A stretch of 64,000 nucleotides of DNA from Helichrysum umbraculigerum (Eukaryota; Streptophyta; Magnoliopsida; Asterales; Asteraceae). Where the stretch lies: contig CATIUR010000005.1 of NCBI GenBank assembly GCA_949592205.1, positions 108,993,277 to 109,057,276 of the forward strand, given 5' to 3'. The notes under the pieces are model-generated. The model made no database searches. It saw only the letters and a program-made list of their open reading frames with translations, and had not been told where the DNA came from. A program made the translations under genes and the position numbers. Each line of letters starts with the position of its first letter. The stretch's first letter is position 1. Positions 11,501-23,865 of the stretch are shown here, in pieces.

Positions 11501-13731
11501 GTCCATGGGTAAGTCCAGTACATGTCGTACCAAAGAAAGGCGGAATAACGGTTATACCAAATGAAAAGAACGATTTGATACCAACAAGGACGGTAACGGG
11601 ATGGAGAGTTTGCATTGATTATCGGAAATTAAATGATGCTACCAGGAAAGATCATTTTCTATTACCATTTATTGATCAAATGATAGAAAGGCTAGCAGGA
11701 AAGGAGTTCTATTGTTTTCTGGATGGATTTTCAGGATATTTTCAAATACCGATTGCGGCCGAAGATCAAGATAAAACAACATTTACTTGTCCGTTTGGTA
11801 CTTTTGCTTATAGAAGGATGCCGTTTGGTTTGTGTAATGCACCAGCTACATTTCAGCATTGCATGATCGCAATATTTCATGATATGGTAGAAGATTTCAT
11901 GGAAGTATTTATGGATGATTTCTCGGTATTTGGTGATTCATTTGATTCTTGTCTAAAGAATTTACAGAAGATGTTGCAGAGATGTGAAGAGGCAAATCTA
12001 CTTCTTAATTGGGAAAAATGTCACTTTATGGTTCGAGAAGGGATTGTTTTGGGTCATAAAATATCCAAAATAGGAATCGAGGTAGATCAAGCAAAGATTG
12101 AAGCCATTTCAAAATTACCTTATCCTACAAATGTTAAAGGAATAAGGAGTTTTCTAGGACATGCTGGATTTTATCGGAGATTTATACCGGATTTTTCAAA
12201 AATAGCAAGACCGCTGAATCATTCGTTGGAAAAAGATGCAAAGTTCGAATTTACAGACAAATGCAAACAATCGTTTGATGCATTAAAAGAAAAGTTTGTA
12301 TCTTGTCCAGTTATGACAGGTCCAAACTGGAATCTACCTTTTGAATTAATGTGTGATGCTAGTGATTATGCGGTTGGAGCTGTTTTAGGGCAGAGAATTG
12401 ATAAGAAATTTAAGCCAATCTATTATGCCAGTAAGACATTAACAGATGCTCAGGAAAATTACACAACTACGGAAAAGGAACTTCTGGCAGTGGTTTTTGC
12501 TTTCGATAAATTTTGTTCATATCGTGTCTTAACTAAAACTGTGGTTTATACTGACCATTCTGCTTTGAAGTATTTGTTCAATAAGCAGGATGCGTGCCCT
12601 CGTTTATTGCGATGGATTCTTTTATTGCATGAATTTGATATTGAAATCAAGGATAAGAAAGGAGTTGAAAATATCGCAGCTGATCATTTGTCAAGGTTGG
12701 AAAATCCAGAGTTGGAAGCATTGGATGAAGAGGAAATTCAAGATTCATTTCCGGATGAGAAACTTATGACAGTACAAGAAATAACAGAGATACCTTGGTT
12801 TGCGAATTATGCAAATTATTTGGTTACTAAAGTTCTCCCGAGGATGGATTATCAGAAGAGGAAGAAATTCTTTTCTGATTTAAAGTATTGTTTTTGGGAA
12901 GATCCATTTCTTTTCAGATACTGTGCAGATGGCATAATTAGAAGATGTGTACATGGTGAAGAAGCTCAACAGATTATAAAGGTTTGTCATGAAGGACCAG
13001 TAGGCGGTCATAATGGATTAAGTTACACTGCAAAGAAAATATTTGACGCAGGTTTTTATTGGCCGACGATTTTTAAAGATACATATGCATTCGTTAAGAA
13101 TTTTGATTCTTGCCAAAGAGCTGGGAATATTTCTAAACGTGATGAAATGCCGCAGACTAGTATACAGGTTTGTGAAATTTTTAATGTCTGGGGTATTGAT
13201 TTTATGGGACCATTTCCTATGAGTCACGGTAATAGGTACATATTAGTAGCTGTGGATTATGTTTCCAAGTGGGCAGAAGCAAAAACATTACCTACGAATG
13301 ATGCTAGAGTTGTGGTGAAATTTCTTAAACAATTATTCTCCAGATTTGGAACTCCCAAGGCATTGATTAGTGATCGAGGTACTCATTTTTGTAATACTCA
13401 ATTAGAGAAGGTATTAAAAAGATATGGAGTTAGTCATCGATTTGCTACACCTTATCATCCACAGACTAGTGGACAAGTTGAAAATACCAATCGTGCGTTA
13501 AAACGTATTTTGGAACGTGTGCTTTTATACAATTCACGTATTCGGTTATTTCCGGGTAAATTGAAATCCAGATGGAGTGGACCGTTTGTTATTCACCAAG
13601 TTCATACAAATGGAAGTGTGGATTTAGTAGCCTTCAATGGAGCTATTTTTACAGTCAATGGACATCGATTAAAGAAATATTATGCAGATACTGTTATTGA
13701 ACATACTTTAGATGTACATCTGGAAGAATAG
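8567..13731 (+). pseudogene. gag-pol: Broken Athila gag-protease-RT-RNase H-integrase polyprotein
   Basis: Domains in order: N-terminal DPLSPFDEPE; capsid (FNIPNITRDQVMLRVF, ERYKEMLHKCP); one zinc knuckle (CEICGGSHLKAEC); protease DLGA (near 10489); RT with KKGG, CIDYRKLN, FGTFAYRRMPFGLCNAP and FMDD (11908-11919); RNase H CDASDYAVGAVLG; integrase with D (13198), D (13372) and E (13480), spaced 57 and 35 residues. Lesions: frameshifts near 8630 and 8800, TAA at 8950, TAA at 10633 between protease and RT, and an in-frame loss of about 113 codons at about 13522, just after the catalytic Glu. Compared with TE-6 the loss removes most of the integrase C-terminal part but keeps its GPF-type tail. 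The longest frames are 9019-10635 and 10678-13731. It cannot make a full polyprotein. Confidence 0.92.
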
Positions 13732-14858
13732 GTTCCAGGACCATGTCGAACTTACCGACACTTAAACAAAAGTGCTTCTCGGGAGACAATCCGTGTTTAT
13801 TTTTATATGTTATGTTTTTTTATGTTTTTATTTTCAGGATTGAACTTTGTGGGTGTGTTCCCTGGAAACCCTCACGAGACTATAACTCGTCCACTCGGGA
13901 TACCGAGGGGTTTAAAGGCTTATTGGATATGCTAAATGCAATTATGATTAACTACGAAAGTGTGGATGTTGTATATTATTTTTCAAGAGATCAAGGAATC
14001 AACCAAGCATATTTTTCTTAGCCGATGATGAAATTTATAATTTCAGTCAGGGGAGTTTTCTGTTCTATTTTTTTTTCCCTTACTCACTTTTGTTTATCAA
14101 TTTTTATACAATGAGGGCATTGTATAATTTAAGTATGGGGATAGGGTTCGTAAGGAAAAGTATTTCTTTAATTAATTATTTAAGTTTCTATTGTTCTTAA
14201 ATTTTATTAAAAATTTAAAATTTTAAGTGAATAACTAAGTATTTATTAGTTAGAATACTTTTGTTAAAAGTTTTGTTTTGTATTTCAAAGTTTAGACTTT
14301 AATGTGGAATAACTGTTTTGTATATATAACGTAAGCTACTTAATAAGGAGTAGTATATAGTTATATGATATGATGTACTAATAGGCAATCTATATGACGA
14401 TTTCTGAATTTTAAGAAATTAATAAAATAACTTGTATATTATTTTATGGTACATAATATGATGTATGACAGAAAAAGTCTTAAATTTTAAATTTATCATA
14501 CAATAATGTTATATATCTTTTTTACTTATGTGAATACATTTGGGGGTATATATTGATGGTTTCCTCTGTTATACGAAAGTATAGACCTGGTCTCTATTAA
14601 TATATACTTAAAAATTAAGCAAACACAAGTCAAAAGTACTTGAAAAGTCTTAAAAATAAAAGATACCTAATGAGGTCGCCAAAATGGTTTGACCAAGTCT
14701 GATTTTGCTTAAACCTGAATCAAGTTATGTCGCTCTGTTGCATGAAAATGCAGACCTGTCACCAATGTCTTGATTCTTAAAAATGTATTTTATATATTTA
14801 ATGGGAATATAAAAGAAAATTGTATAATTAAGTTTAAAAGTATATCATATATGGAAAT
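13732..14858 (+). other. Post-integrase noncoding cassette of TE-2
   Basis: Three elements are shared with TE-6. (1) AGTGCTTCTCGGGAGACAAT (13771) carries the small stem CGGG/TCCG. (2) A pyrimidine stretch ends in TTTTCAG (about 13838), an acceptor-like site, followed by about 75 conserved bases (GAACTTTGTGGGTGTGTTC... to GGGGTTTAAAGGC). (3) A 10-bp perfect hairpin TTATACAATG-AGGG-CATTGTATAA (14104-14127) precedes TTTAAGTATGGGGATAGG, which resembles a polypurine tract. A short frame at 13743-14021 crosses the conserved block; the match to TE-6 extends outside it, so I do not call a gene. From 14150 I see only AT-rich sequence. Confidence 0.7.
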
Positions 14859-16294
14859 TGTTGGCGCCCGATCAGGTCGGTGTTGTTAACGATTACTAAC
14901 CGGGCACCAGCAGTGGGTTGTTTTAAATTTGTAATTGCGGGGCCTAAGTTTTCCCTAACAATGCTAATCCTAAGGGTAAGCAAGTGGTAGGTATGACCTA
15001 GAGTCGTTCTTCAAACCGACTGAATTGAAACTAAGGTGAGGCAGATGAGGGCTTTCAAACTAGTGAATGGTTTATAAAATAGTGGGGGTTTTGATTTTTA
15101 TATTAACTAACTTAGGCAAGTAAATAAATAAAAAGCGAAATAAAAGTAAAACCTAAAGCAGATAAAATAAAGATAGTATTTGCTGAGACTTTGTTAATTA
15201 AGTTATGGGATGATATTTGGAGAAACTGTTTTAAAAGATGTTTGTTAATTGTTACTCTTGGATACTTGTGATGTAAATACTAGATTTCCTACTAATTGAA
15301 ATTCCATTAGCATGTCACACCGGGAGCTAGGTTATGGTAACATTACAGAGTATTTAGAATAATAAGCAAAATCTTAATATGGTTTAATAATACTTTCATA
15401 TGAACGGGAACAAAATCTTAAGGTACTAGACATAATTGAATCATATAACGATTCCTCGTCATCCTAACAGATTTGTATATTTAAAACAGTTCATTTATGA
15501 CTTTAAACCAGCCCTTGTTTAAGACTACCCAATAAATCCCCTAGTTATTCACAGCGTTCCTCACTTTAAGTGGTTCCACCGCTTTAAACCTTGGCCATGT
15601 CTTGTCCTATGATAATCCCCCATGTAGCCTTGCGGTTCCATAGTTTCATACCTTTGACAAATTATATTGACACAGATAATTGACTACCTTTTAATTGGAC
15701 GTCTTAAAAAGGTGTTGTAATCACGTTTATTGGTGGAAAGGTGATAGATTAATTGGAAGTTTAAAAGTCTATTTAAAAGGTTAATTAAACTAGGTTTCTC
15801 ATTTTATATATATTAGTCCGTAATATAACTACCTTCGGTCGTTACGCAGCTTCCACGTATTTGTACTACACCTAAAGTGTTTCCAACGCTATACTGAGTA
15901 ACAGTCGAATAGGGGCCATCACATTACTTCATAATATTGTATCGTTTCGTAGTATGACTACCTTCGGTCGTTCCTCGACTTCCATACATTTGTACTCCAC
16001 CTTGAAGTGTTTCCAGTACTATATCGAGTAACAGTCGAATAGGGGCCGTCATATTATTTGACGATAATTAAGACCGTTTATATTTTACTACTATGATGAT
16101 CCTAAGGCAACAATCAAACAAGAACATGCAATAAGACGATCAAAGCAATAATTCCGATCTTTAATATTTAATTATAAATCATCCCATAATTAACTAACTA
16201 CATCTCAAACAAACACAACAAGTATACTACTCTCTAATCATGGCAATAACTAAATCTAGCATAATCAATATAAACGTAATTAATTGAAATAGAT
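14859..16294 (-). repeat. 3' LTR of TE-3, distal part
   Basis: Begins TGTTGGCGCCCGATCAGG on the + strand, matching 60303 onward. It continues at 33903-34893 after TE-4; the total is about 2.43 kb. Compared with the other LTR it keeps about 60 bp (about 15170-15232) that are deleted near 60612. A degenerate duplication of about 120 bp occurs at 15819-16060, with both halves containing ACTACCTTCGGTCGTT-like and AACAGTCGAATAGGGGCC sequence. The target copy TAGAT (16290-16294) marks the TE-4 insertion. Confidence 0.9.
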
Positions 16295-17280
16295 TGTAAC
16301 ACCCGCCAATTTAGGACTTTAATTAGTGCCTAAACCTCTTGTAATTATGTGTATTTAGTTTTGTAATACTCTAAATATATGTAACGTTTTGATGTAATTA
16401 GATACACGTTTACGCGATTTGCTGAATCGTACACTTATGAACCGGACGAGGTCCAACATTATATAATACGGACGTTGGTGACAAAACTTTTAAATAATGT
16501 GGAATTATACAAACAAACATTATTTGCATTAATACATCATGAAAATACTTTACACGTATTTCGTATCATTTAAAACACCCCAAAAGTGACAAAAGCACAC
16601 GAAACACGCTCAACAAACAAGAATAACCCAAGTTATATTTTTATAATTCCTTATTAAGTGTTTTGATAAAACGCTCCATTTAGAAATATTTTCGATAAAT
16701 TTTAACATAAAACGCGGAACAAACATTTAATCAATCGCAGAAAGTAACGTAAATTGAGAAACAAGAACACGTTAGCCCGAGACCCAAACGGGTCGGCCAA
16801 GAACCGCGGATCCAACCCGCGACCCACGACCCATTTCCCCCCCTTAAAACCCCATTTTTCTTTTGTTTTCACCTCATTTACCACCACCTCTTTCTCTCTC
16901 TACCACTCTTTTCTCTCCCACCCTCTCTCTCTCTCTAAAAACGGCAGCAGCAGCTGCTGCTACCACCACCACCGTCGTTCATCATCATCATCCGGGACAA
17001 GCACGAGGATCACCGCATCACGAGCTCCATCTTCATCTTCTTCGTTTTCAATTTTGAGGTATAAAATGTTTAAACTCTTTAAAATTTCTTATTAAGCTTT
17101 GTTTTACATGCTAGAACATTGACTCAACAAGATTATGTCCAAAAACCCCGTCGAAAACGCTTTAAAAATCGAAAATCACTTGAAAAACGCTGACAGTTCG
17201 TCTCGCGAGCCGAGATCTGTTCGTCCAACGAGGCGAGTTGAGATTCGACTCGCGAAGCCATCCTGCGAATCGGAATTACC

Positions 17281-17420
17281 AACGAACCGAACTGACCCGC
17301 GAGTCGAGTTGACCTGCGAGTCGAAGTTGACTTGCGAGTCGAGTTGCCCTGTGAACCGAACTAACCCGCGAGTCGAGTTGACCTGCGAGTCGAGTTGGCC
17401 TGCGAGTCGAGTTCTTCCAG
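17281..17420. repeat. GCGAGTCGAGTT repeat in the TE-4 LTR
   Basis: Units of about 17-19 bp built around CCTGCGAGTCGAGTTG, arranged as two higher-order copies of about 65-70 bp, each starting AACCGAACT. Frames through it are repeat artefacts. Confidence 0.85.
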
Positions 17421-17589
17421 CTCGGTTCGCAGCCCACTTTGTCTTTCGAACCCAAACTCAGTAATAAAAGCACTATTATGAACTAAGATTTATCACTTGA
17501 TTTTACACCGAAATTAGATTCCAGATGCGATTTTTAATAAAGCAATGTAGTAGAAATAAAAATTTTCCAAGCTGACCTGGCAGCTCGAC

Positions 17590-17675
17590 CCCAGCCAGGG
17601 GCTCTGCCCCTTGGACCCCGCCAGGGGCTGCCGCCCCTTGGACCCCGCTACCAGGGGCGCTGCCCCCGGACCCCC
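17590..17675. repeat. GC-rich AGGGGC...GCCCC hairpin repeat
   Basis: Three copies of AGGGGC, a short loop (TCT, TGCC or GCT), then GCCCC, joined by TTGGACCCCGC-like spacers. Each copy can fold into a 5-6 bp GC stem. It stands out sharply from the AT-rich surroundings and belongs to the variable cassette of this LTR. Confidence 0.8.
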
Positions 17676-18554
17676 GTCATTAAATGTTGTAAATACTTTT
17701 CGCACTAAGTGTCAAACACTTACAAATAACGAAACCTGTTTCAACGATACATATAATAATAACACTTTTGGATTATTATTACAAACCGTCACCAACGGGC
17801 CATACTTGTTTTCAAACTACAAACGAATTACTAAACAAACACTTGGACATTTCCTAGTTGAGTGGATAACTAGCATGGGTGGTCTTTTAAGACACCAACT
17901 TATTTACTTGTTTACTTACAACCTTTTGCGTTTCGGACGCCAGAAGGTTTCAGGGTTCTGAGAACCGACATACGGACTTACATCCGCCTTACTTGGTTGA
18001 TTTCACATACGCACTTACTAGACTCAGGTGAGTCTTACGGCCCCACTTTTACTATTTTTATACTTTGGGGGAGATACTTAGCAACTGTTTTACATATGAA
18101 CACAATGTACTGAACTGATTACTCTACTTTTTACACACATTGCATGAGTTACTTTTATCCACTGAAAGCCTCCTATCACAAGTTGTTAGTTATTGACTTA
18201 AGCGCGATTACTAGTAAATGGATCCATTTGGGATTGACAATCCCTGCCTGGGGTAGTAGCGCTACCACGGATTTCACCGTAGAAACAGGCATATTAGGAA
18301 TTGAGTACTTATGAGTGTCCGGATAGCACTCACGGGGGTACGTGGGTGGTACTTGATTGTACCATACCACACCAATCGTTAACGCTTCAACTTGTGGGCT
18401 CATGGCACTTGTGATGATTTACTGATTTACTTACTTTGCTTGATAGCAATACGGGTACATACTTGTGGTTCATAACGATTATTTAATACTAAACCTGTAA
18501 GATTCACCAACCTTTTTGGTTGACACTTTTTAGCTTTGTATCTCAGGTACACAG

Positions 18555-21498
18555 TGTAACAACCCCAAATTTAGGGCCAATTTAAAATTTCCCTAATTAC
18601 GTGTTTATTACTTGTATATAATATGAAATAGGATTATATACGTTATTTACTTATTATATATATATATATGGATGGAATATATATATATATATACGCGTAT
18701 ACGATTCGTACATATCGTATGAAACTACAATTGTACAAACTAGCGGACATTGGTAAAACAATTATTAAATAATGTGGAGTTATTTAATTACTTTGACTAG
18801 TACTTTATATTATGTTTATAATATAACGGAAAACGTACGTTTTAATTAAAACGTCACCGAACTCTCCGAAAACTCGACCAACCGACAAAACAACAAGGTT
18901 ATGTTTTATATCTTAAAAACTAGTATTTTGATGAAAATACTTCAACTTAATTATCGTGTAATAATTCGTATTTTAAAAACGTATATTAAATCGCGTATAC
19001 AATTATTTTAACGTTTAAACGACCGGGGAAACGAACACCGCAAGGAGCGCAAACACGGAGGAGCAAAAAGTGGTGAGACCACATCAAGTGGCCCCACCAA
19101 AACCGGCCTAGGTGAGGGGGCATTAAGCCCTCACCATTTCTTCCACTCCAACACACAACCACATACATGCATACACTCAACCTCCTTTTTCTCTCTAAAC
19201 TCTCTCATCTCTCTCTCTAAATCGGCACTCTCTCTCTCTACAAAAAACACCACAAAACTTGCTTGAATCCCAAAACGGAAAGGAACAACGACGATCACCA
19301 CAACGAGGGCTACAACTTCATCTTTTCGTTTTTTTCGTTTCGACAACTTTGTAAGTTTTCCGGCGACCCAAAGCTTTTCCGATTACTTTTATTTTGCTAG
19401 ATTATTGTTCCCCTAGCTAAATAATGTCCGAATATGTAATTAAAACTAGTTTTTGAACACGTTAACGGAAATGTCGGTTTTGGTCATTTTGAAGAAAACG
19501 ACACCACAAACCTTGAAAACGACCACCAATAGTTACTATGAACTCATTATAACATATTAAAACTAGTATAAAAGTTCTAGACCCAACGGAAACCGGAAAA
19601 TACGTTTTCGGAAACTTAAATTCCGAACAGACCTCTTGTGTCGCATCGGACCAAAATTTCATGCGACACAACACTGTGTCACATGTTATGTCGCACGTTA
19701 TGTCGCAATGTATGCGACACAACGCTTATGTCGCACTATATGTCGTATCATCTACGACACAAAGTTTACCTATCGCTTGATTGCGACACAACGACTATGT
19801 CGTATCGTTGTGTCGTACCCTTGTATGCGACACAACCATTGTGTCGCATAAACACCAAACCGAAATCAATCCATACGACACAGACCTTATGTCGCATACG
19901 GTCTGCGACACAAGCCTTGTGTCGCAGATAGCCCAGATCAGAAAACAAAATATATTCTAAGTGTTGGAATCACTTTTCAACTACTAAATCAAATACGATG
20001 CTACTTATACATGAAAATACTATACTTTTGAGAGTATACAACAACACTTGAATACGTACAAGACTATACTAAACTAACGTGAGATTTCACTCAAACGCGT
20101 GTACGAGATTACACTTGGAAATACTTAGGAGATTTCACTCCAACGAACTTACACTTGTACATTACACGGGATTACATCCGATACGAACTTACAAGTTCAC
20201 TCACTAGTTACGTGCTGGATTACACATTACCTGATACGAACATACACTCGAATACTTACGAGGTTTCACTCGTACCCTTTGGGGTTTAAGCCCATTGGAA
20301 CTTACGCAAACGATACACGTTGTGATACAAACAAACAGTTATACACGTACGCTTTACAAAAGTACAACTACTATGAATACATAATAATAATGGATGGAAT
20401 TATTATTATACACCGATAACAAACGGACCGTACAACTTTTATACAAACTACGATTTACAAACGAATACAAACGTACAAACAAACTAATGGACATTAACTA
20501 GTTTGGGAACAACTAGCATGGATACTTTACAACTATTCCATTTACTTACTAAACCTTATGCGTATTAGGACGCTAAGGGTTGCTAGTTCGGGATACTACT
20601 TGCTTACTTACTGCATTGTCTGCCAGACTCAGGTGAGTCTCACAGCCCCTACTTTACTGTTTTTACTCAGGGGTGAGATGCATTACTGTTTTACATGAAC
20701 ACACAAAACTTACCTGCTGCCATGATTTACTTACTGTATGAGATTACGGATACGCCAATTGCATGAGTTTACTACTAATCCAATGAAATCCTCCTTAATC
20801 ATAGTTGTTAGTTATGTGATAAGCGCGAGTTTTAGTATATGGATCCATATGGGACTGACAATCCCCGCCCGGGGTAGCACGCACTACCACGAACCGTTCC
20901 TGTAGAAACGGGCGTTTCTTACTCGTTTCGTATGAATGTTTTGGATTACATTCATGAGGGGGTACCTATATTTACTGTACGTTAAGCTTCAACTATGGTG
21001 GCTCATGGCGATTGTATCAAACGGTTAGCATAACCTGCAACCACCCACTTATTAAAACTTAAGTTAACGATGAGCATAACCTGTGATCGTTACTTACTGG
21101 CTGGCTATGATTTACAAATACTACTTGTGTGTTCAACTGTTTACTTACTTACAAACCTGTGAGATTCACCAACCTTTTGGTTGACCGTTTTAGTAATGCT
21201 TCTCAGGTACACAGCATCAGTAGGGATGCCCAGCAGGATAAGCTTTCTTAGCTCGAGTCGCATGCATTCACAAGCTTGGAGATTTTATTACATTACTTTT
21301 GTACTTACTGTTATGTATTAGAATCTCTAGGAATTTACTTGAACTCGAGCTTGTATTTTGAAACTACTTATGCATTAATGTAATAACTTTTCGAACGTCT
21401 CATTTAGAGTCGTTCACTGTATCCTTTGTGCTTGTGATTATTGATTAGTAACACCCAAAACATTGCTTCCGTAAACCGTTAAATTTGGGGGTGTTACA
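18555..21498 (+). repeat. TE-5 LTR 1
   Basis: TGTAACAACCCC...GGGGTGTTACA, 2,944 bp. In order: TA microsatellite (18656-18693), CT-rich leader tract (19188-19242), donor-like TTTGTAAGT (19347), GCGACACA palindrome cassette (19636-19930), donor CAGGTGAGT (20630) and acceptor TTCTCAG (21206). It carries 12 bp (GTCGCACGTTAT, about 19694) that are absent from LTRs 2 and 3. Confidence 0.93.
19636..19930. repeat. TGCGACACAA/TTGTGTCGCA palindrome cassette (LTR 1)
   Basis: A cluster of GTGTCGCA and TGCGACAC motifs in both orientations. Perfect 12-bp stems with 3-base loops occur at 19824-19850 (TATGCGACACAA-CCA) and 19902-19928 (TCTGCGACACAA-GCC). Copies recur at about 25692-25975 and 31732-32015, and in the LTRs of the different family TE-7. 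Cys-rich frames across it are artefacts. Confidence 0.9.
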
Positions 21499-21501
21499 GA
21501 T

Positions 21502-21513
21502 TGGTATCAGAGC
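21502..21513 (+). other. Primer binding site, TE-5 unit 1
   Basis: TGGTATCAGAGC, initiator-Met type, three bases after LTR 1. The identical site of unit 2 is at 27546-27557. Confidence 0.93.
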
Positions 21514-22477
21514 CTAAGGTTATAGTGAACTAGGTTGCATTTAGTGGGCCTAGACTATGACCGTTAGGCAGTATTCCTCATTAGGTATAACTGGTTCAGG
21601 AATTACAGCATACAAGTTTAATTTAACATAGCCTGATCAACTATGTACAATTAAATGAAGATGATGTGAGTTCTGAAAGGGATTATGTTGAACCGGAATG
21701 CATTAGCTGACTCTGACCACGAGAGAACCGGGACTTTTACTTGATTGTGCTAGACACGAACTAGGCAGTTATGTGATATATATATATATATATATATACA
21801 TAAGCCTCTTTCTCCGATACGATACTCTCTCGACCACTGCGAAATTCATTTTTCAACTTACATCAAACAAACGACAACTCGATTCTCGTCATTCTGTCCT
21901 TATTTAACTTTTATAAATTCACGAATACCGACATACGTCCGAAGATCTCAACACCATTAAAACCGACGAACACAGCTACTCCAACATCCTTCGATATGAA
22001 GATCAGGATTTTGTTTTCGTTTACTATTCCTACCTAATTCTACGTTTATAACATTCTACAACGTACACTACTGTACTGTTAGGTGTATTCTAAGAAAAAC
22101 ATCTTCTACCCTGGAACTTTCATAACTTCTGTTTTAAACAGTTGTTGTTATACAAAACTTTCAAAACCTTGTCACTGACTATAATTTTAACCGAACCATC
22201 TTCAACTCAAGTTTTCGTCAGACTTCAAATTATACAACCGACTTTTACTATCAAAATTTTTATAACAAATGTATTTTTATCAAACATGTTACAAAATTTC
22301 TTACAAAAATGTTATATAAAATTTTCAAAAACTTCAAAACCGTATAAACTTATTTATTGTACACAACTTTAAACAACCTTCACACTTTGGCGTAATTTCT
22401 CTAAACTTACTAAAATCATCACAATCATAATTCTTGTTCAAACCTTCACATGTTCTTTATTTGTTGTTTCAAGGAAC
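21514..22477 (+). other. TE-5 leader, unit 1
   Basis: The first roughly 160 bases resemble the TE-7 leader closely. The 37-base hairpin 21618-21654 has core sequence identical to TE-1 and TE-7 (loop CCTGATCAA). A TA microsatellite is at 21776-21799. The remainder is AT-rich with no supported gene. Unit 2 equivalent: 27558-28517, hairpin 27662-27698. Confidence 0.75.
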
Positions 22478-23569
22478 ATGCCTCCTCGACGACAAATCAC
22501 ACTTATTGAAGCCGAAGTCGCGGGTATTATTGCCCGTAGTGTGGCCCAAGCTCTAGCTGTCCGAGCAACCAATCCTGGTAGCGAAGATACGGCTAACAAT
22601 ACACCTCCACCCAAAACCTGCACCTACAAGGACTTCCAAAACTGCAAACCCTTGAGCTTTGCAGGCACTGAAGGAGCGATCGGTCTGATTCGTTGGACCG
22701 AGAAAATCGAATCAGTATTCCTCATCTGCAACTGCAAGGAAGAGGATAAAGTCAAGTTCGCCACCAGTACCTTTTCTGACACCGCCCTTACCTGGTGGAA
22801 CACCTATGCACAGACTGTGAGCGTTGCCGAGGCTTACAAACTACAGTGGGAGGAACTGAAGAATATGCTGAGGGGCGAGTACTGCCCAAGAGATGAGCTG
22901 AAACAATTGGAAGTGGAATTTTGGAATCACAAGATGCAGGGTGATGACATCACCGGTTACACCAATCGCTTTCACCAGCTGGCACTTTTGTGCCCATCCA
23001 TGGTTGATCCCGAGTACAAAAGGATCGAAAAGTACGTTGATGGACTTCCCGAACGACTTCAAGATTTAGTAACTTCATCTAAACCGGGAACAATTCAGAG
23101 CGCCATTCGTATGGCCCATGAGTTAACGGCCAATTCTGTCCGCCGTGGCTCGACTTCAACCCCGTCTGCGAATAACAAACGTAAATGGGAAGTGAGTCCC
23201 CACTCATCCAACCCTACCTCTGACAAAAAGCCTGCCATTGTCAACGCCAATGACTCAAAGGCTTACAAGGGGAGCAAGCCTTACTGCTCCAAATGTGGTC
23301 GCCATCATAATGGCTCCTGTCCCTGCACCAAATGCAAGAAATTCGGACACCTGGCCCAAGACTGCCGAACAAACCCCACTGGTACTGATACTCCTGCACC
23401 CAAAACCTGCTATGAGTGCAACGGTACCGGGCACTTTAGGAAGGATTGCCCAAAACTGAAACTCCGAACCAATCACACCAGGAGTAGAGCTTATGTAATT
23501 AACGCCAGGGAGGATGACCCAAATCCGAGACTTTGTGATTTGCTTAACCCGGGTACGCTCATTCTTTGA
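22478..23569 (+). CDS. gag: Gag of TE-5, unit 1
   Basis: 363 residues and intact. Starts MPPRRQITLIEAEV; the capsid region has CTYKDFQNCKPLSFAGTEGA, a WWNTYAQ box and YCPRDELKQLE. The C-terminal Cys/His clusters are CSKCGRHHNGSC, CTKCKKFGHLAQDC and CYECNGTGHFRKDC; the last two are CX2CX4HX4C knuckles. The frame ends soon after the Gag-protease linker (YVINAREDDPN), exactly where pol would begin in TE-7. An intact Gag without pol suits an element that builds or joins particles but borrows enzymes. Confidence 0.9.
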   Translation: MPPRRQITLIEAEVAGIIARSVAQALAVRATNPGSEDTANNTPPPKTCTYKDFQNCKPLSFAGTEGAIGLIRWTEKIESVFLICNCKEEDKVKFATSTFSDTALTWWNTYAQTVSVAEAYKLQWEELKNMLRGEYCPRDELKQLEVEFWNHKMQGDDITGYTNRFHQLALLCPSMVDPEYKRIEKYVDGLPERLQDLVTSSKPGTIQSAIRMAHELTANSVRRGSTSTPSANNKRKWEVSPHSSNPTSDKKPAIVNANDSKAYKGSKPYCSKCGRHHNGSCPCTKCKKFGHLAQDCRTNPTGTDTPAPKTCYECNGTGHFRKDCPKLKLRTNHTRSRAYVINAREDDPNPRLCDLLNPGTLIL

Positions 23570-23865
23570 TTACCCGAAACTGTTTTCTCATAAATCTCTC
23601 GCTTAATAATTATGTGTAACTGTCTATTATTCTGTGTGTTTCCTTTGATCTTAAGTACCCAATAGGATTAGGAAACGACCGACTATATGAATTCCGAATA
23701 TATAACTTGTATTACACTTAGACTACCAATAACAAACTCTTTTCCCAATTATCTCACACTGATTGAGACCGGGAACTCGTATATTATTCGTACTTTAAAC
23801 AAGTCATCCAATAGAACTTCATTTACTAGTAACAATTCTTAAATAGAATAATTATTTCGTAGGAA

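Larger units (their letters stand above)
8023..14858 (+). mobile_element. TE-2: Athila-type element (left part)
   Basis: It starts a few bases before an Asp-tRNA-like primer site, covers a broken gag-pol and its 3' noncoding cassette, and is cut at 14858 by TE-3. The target copy GAAAT (14854-14858) is repeated at 62666-62670, where TE-2 resumes with its terminal polypurine tract and the first 77 bp of its 3' LTR. Only about 13 bases remain between TE-1 and the TE-2 leader, so nearly all of the 5' LTR lies left of TE-1 or is lost. It is the host layer for everything between 14859 and 62665. Confidence 0.85.

Noticed and set aside
13743..14021. 92-codon frame after TE-2 integrase
   Set aside because: It crosses an acceptor-like site and a conserved block also found in TE-6, but no known domain; treated as a noncoding cassette or spliced exon, not a gene.
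17135..17464. 109-codon frame and its antisense partner
   Set aside because: Most of its length is the GCGAGTCGAG repeat; composition explains the open frames.
18656..18693. TA microsatellites (also near 21776, 24716, 27821, 30756) as regulatory sites
   Set aside because: Simple dinucleotide slippage; lengths differ among TE-5 copies without other signal.
19636..19931. Cys-rich frames (also at 25692, 31732, 38061, 46026)
   Set aside because: Open because GCGACACA/TGTGTCGC repeats read as Cys/Arg/His in several frames; they lie inside LTRs.
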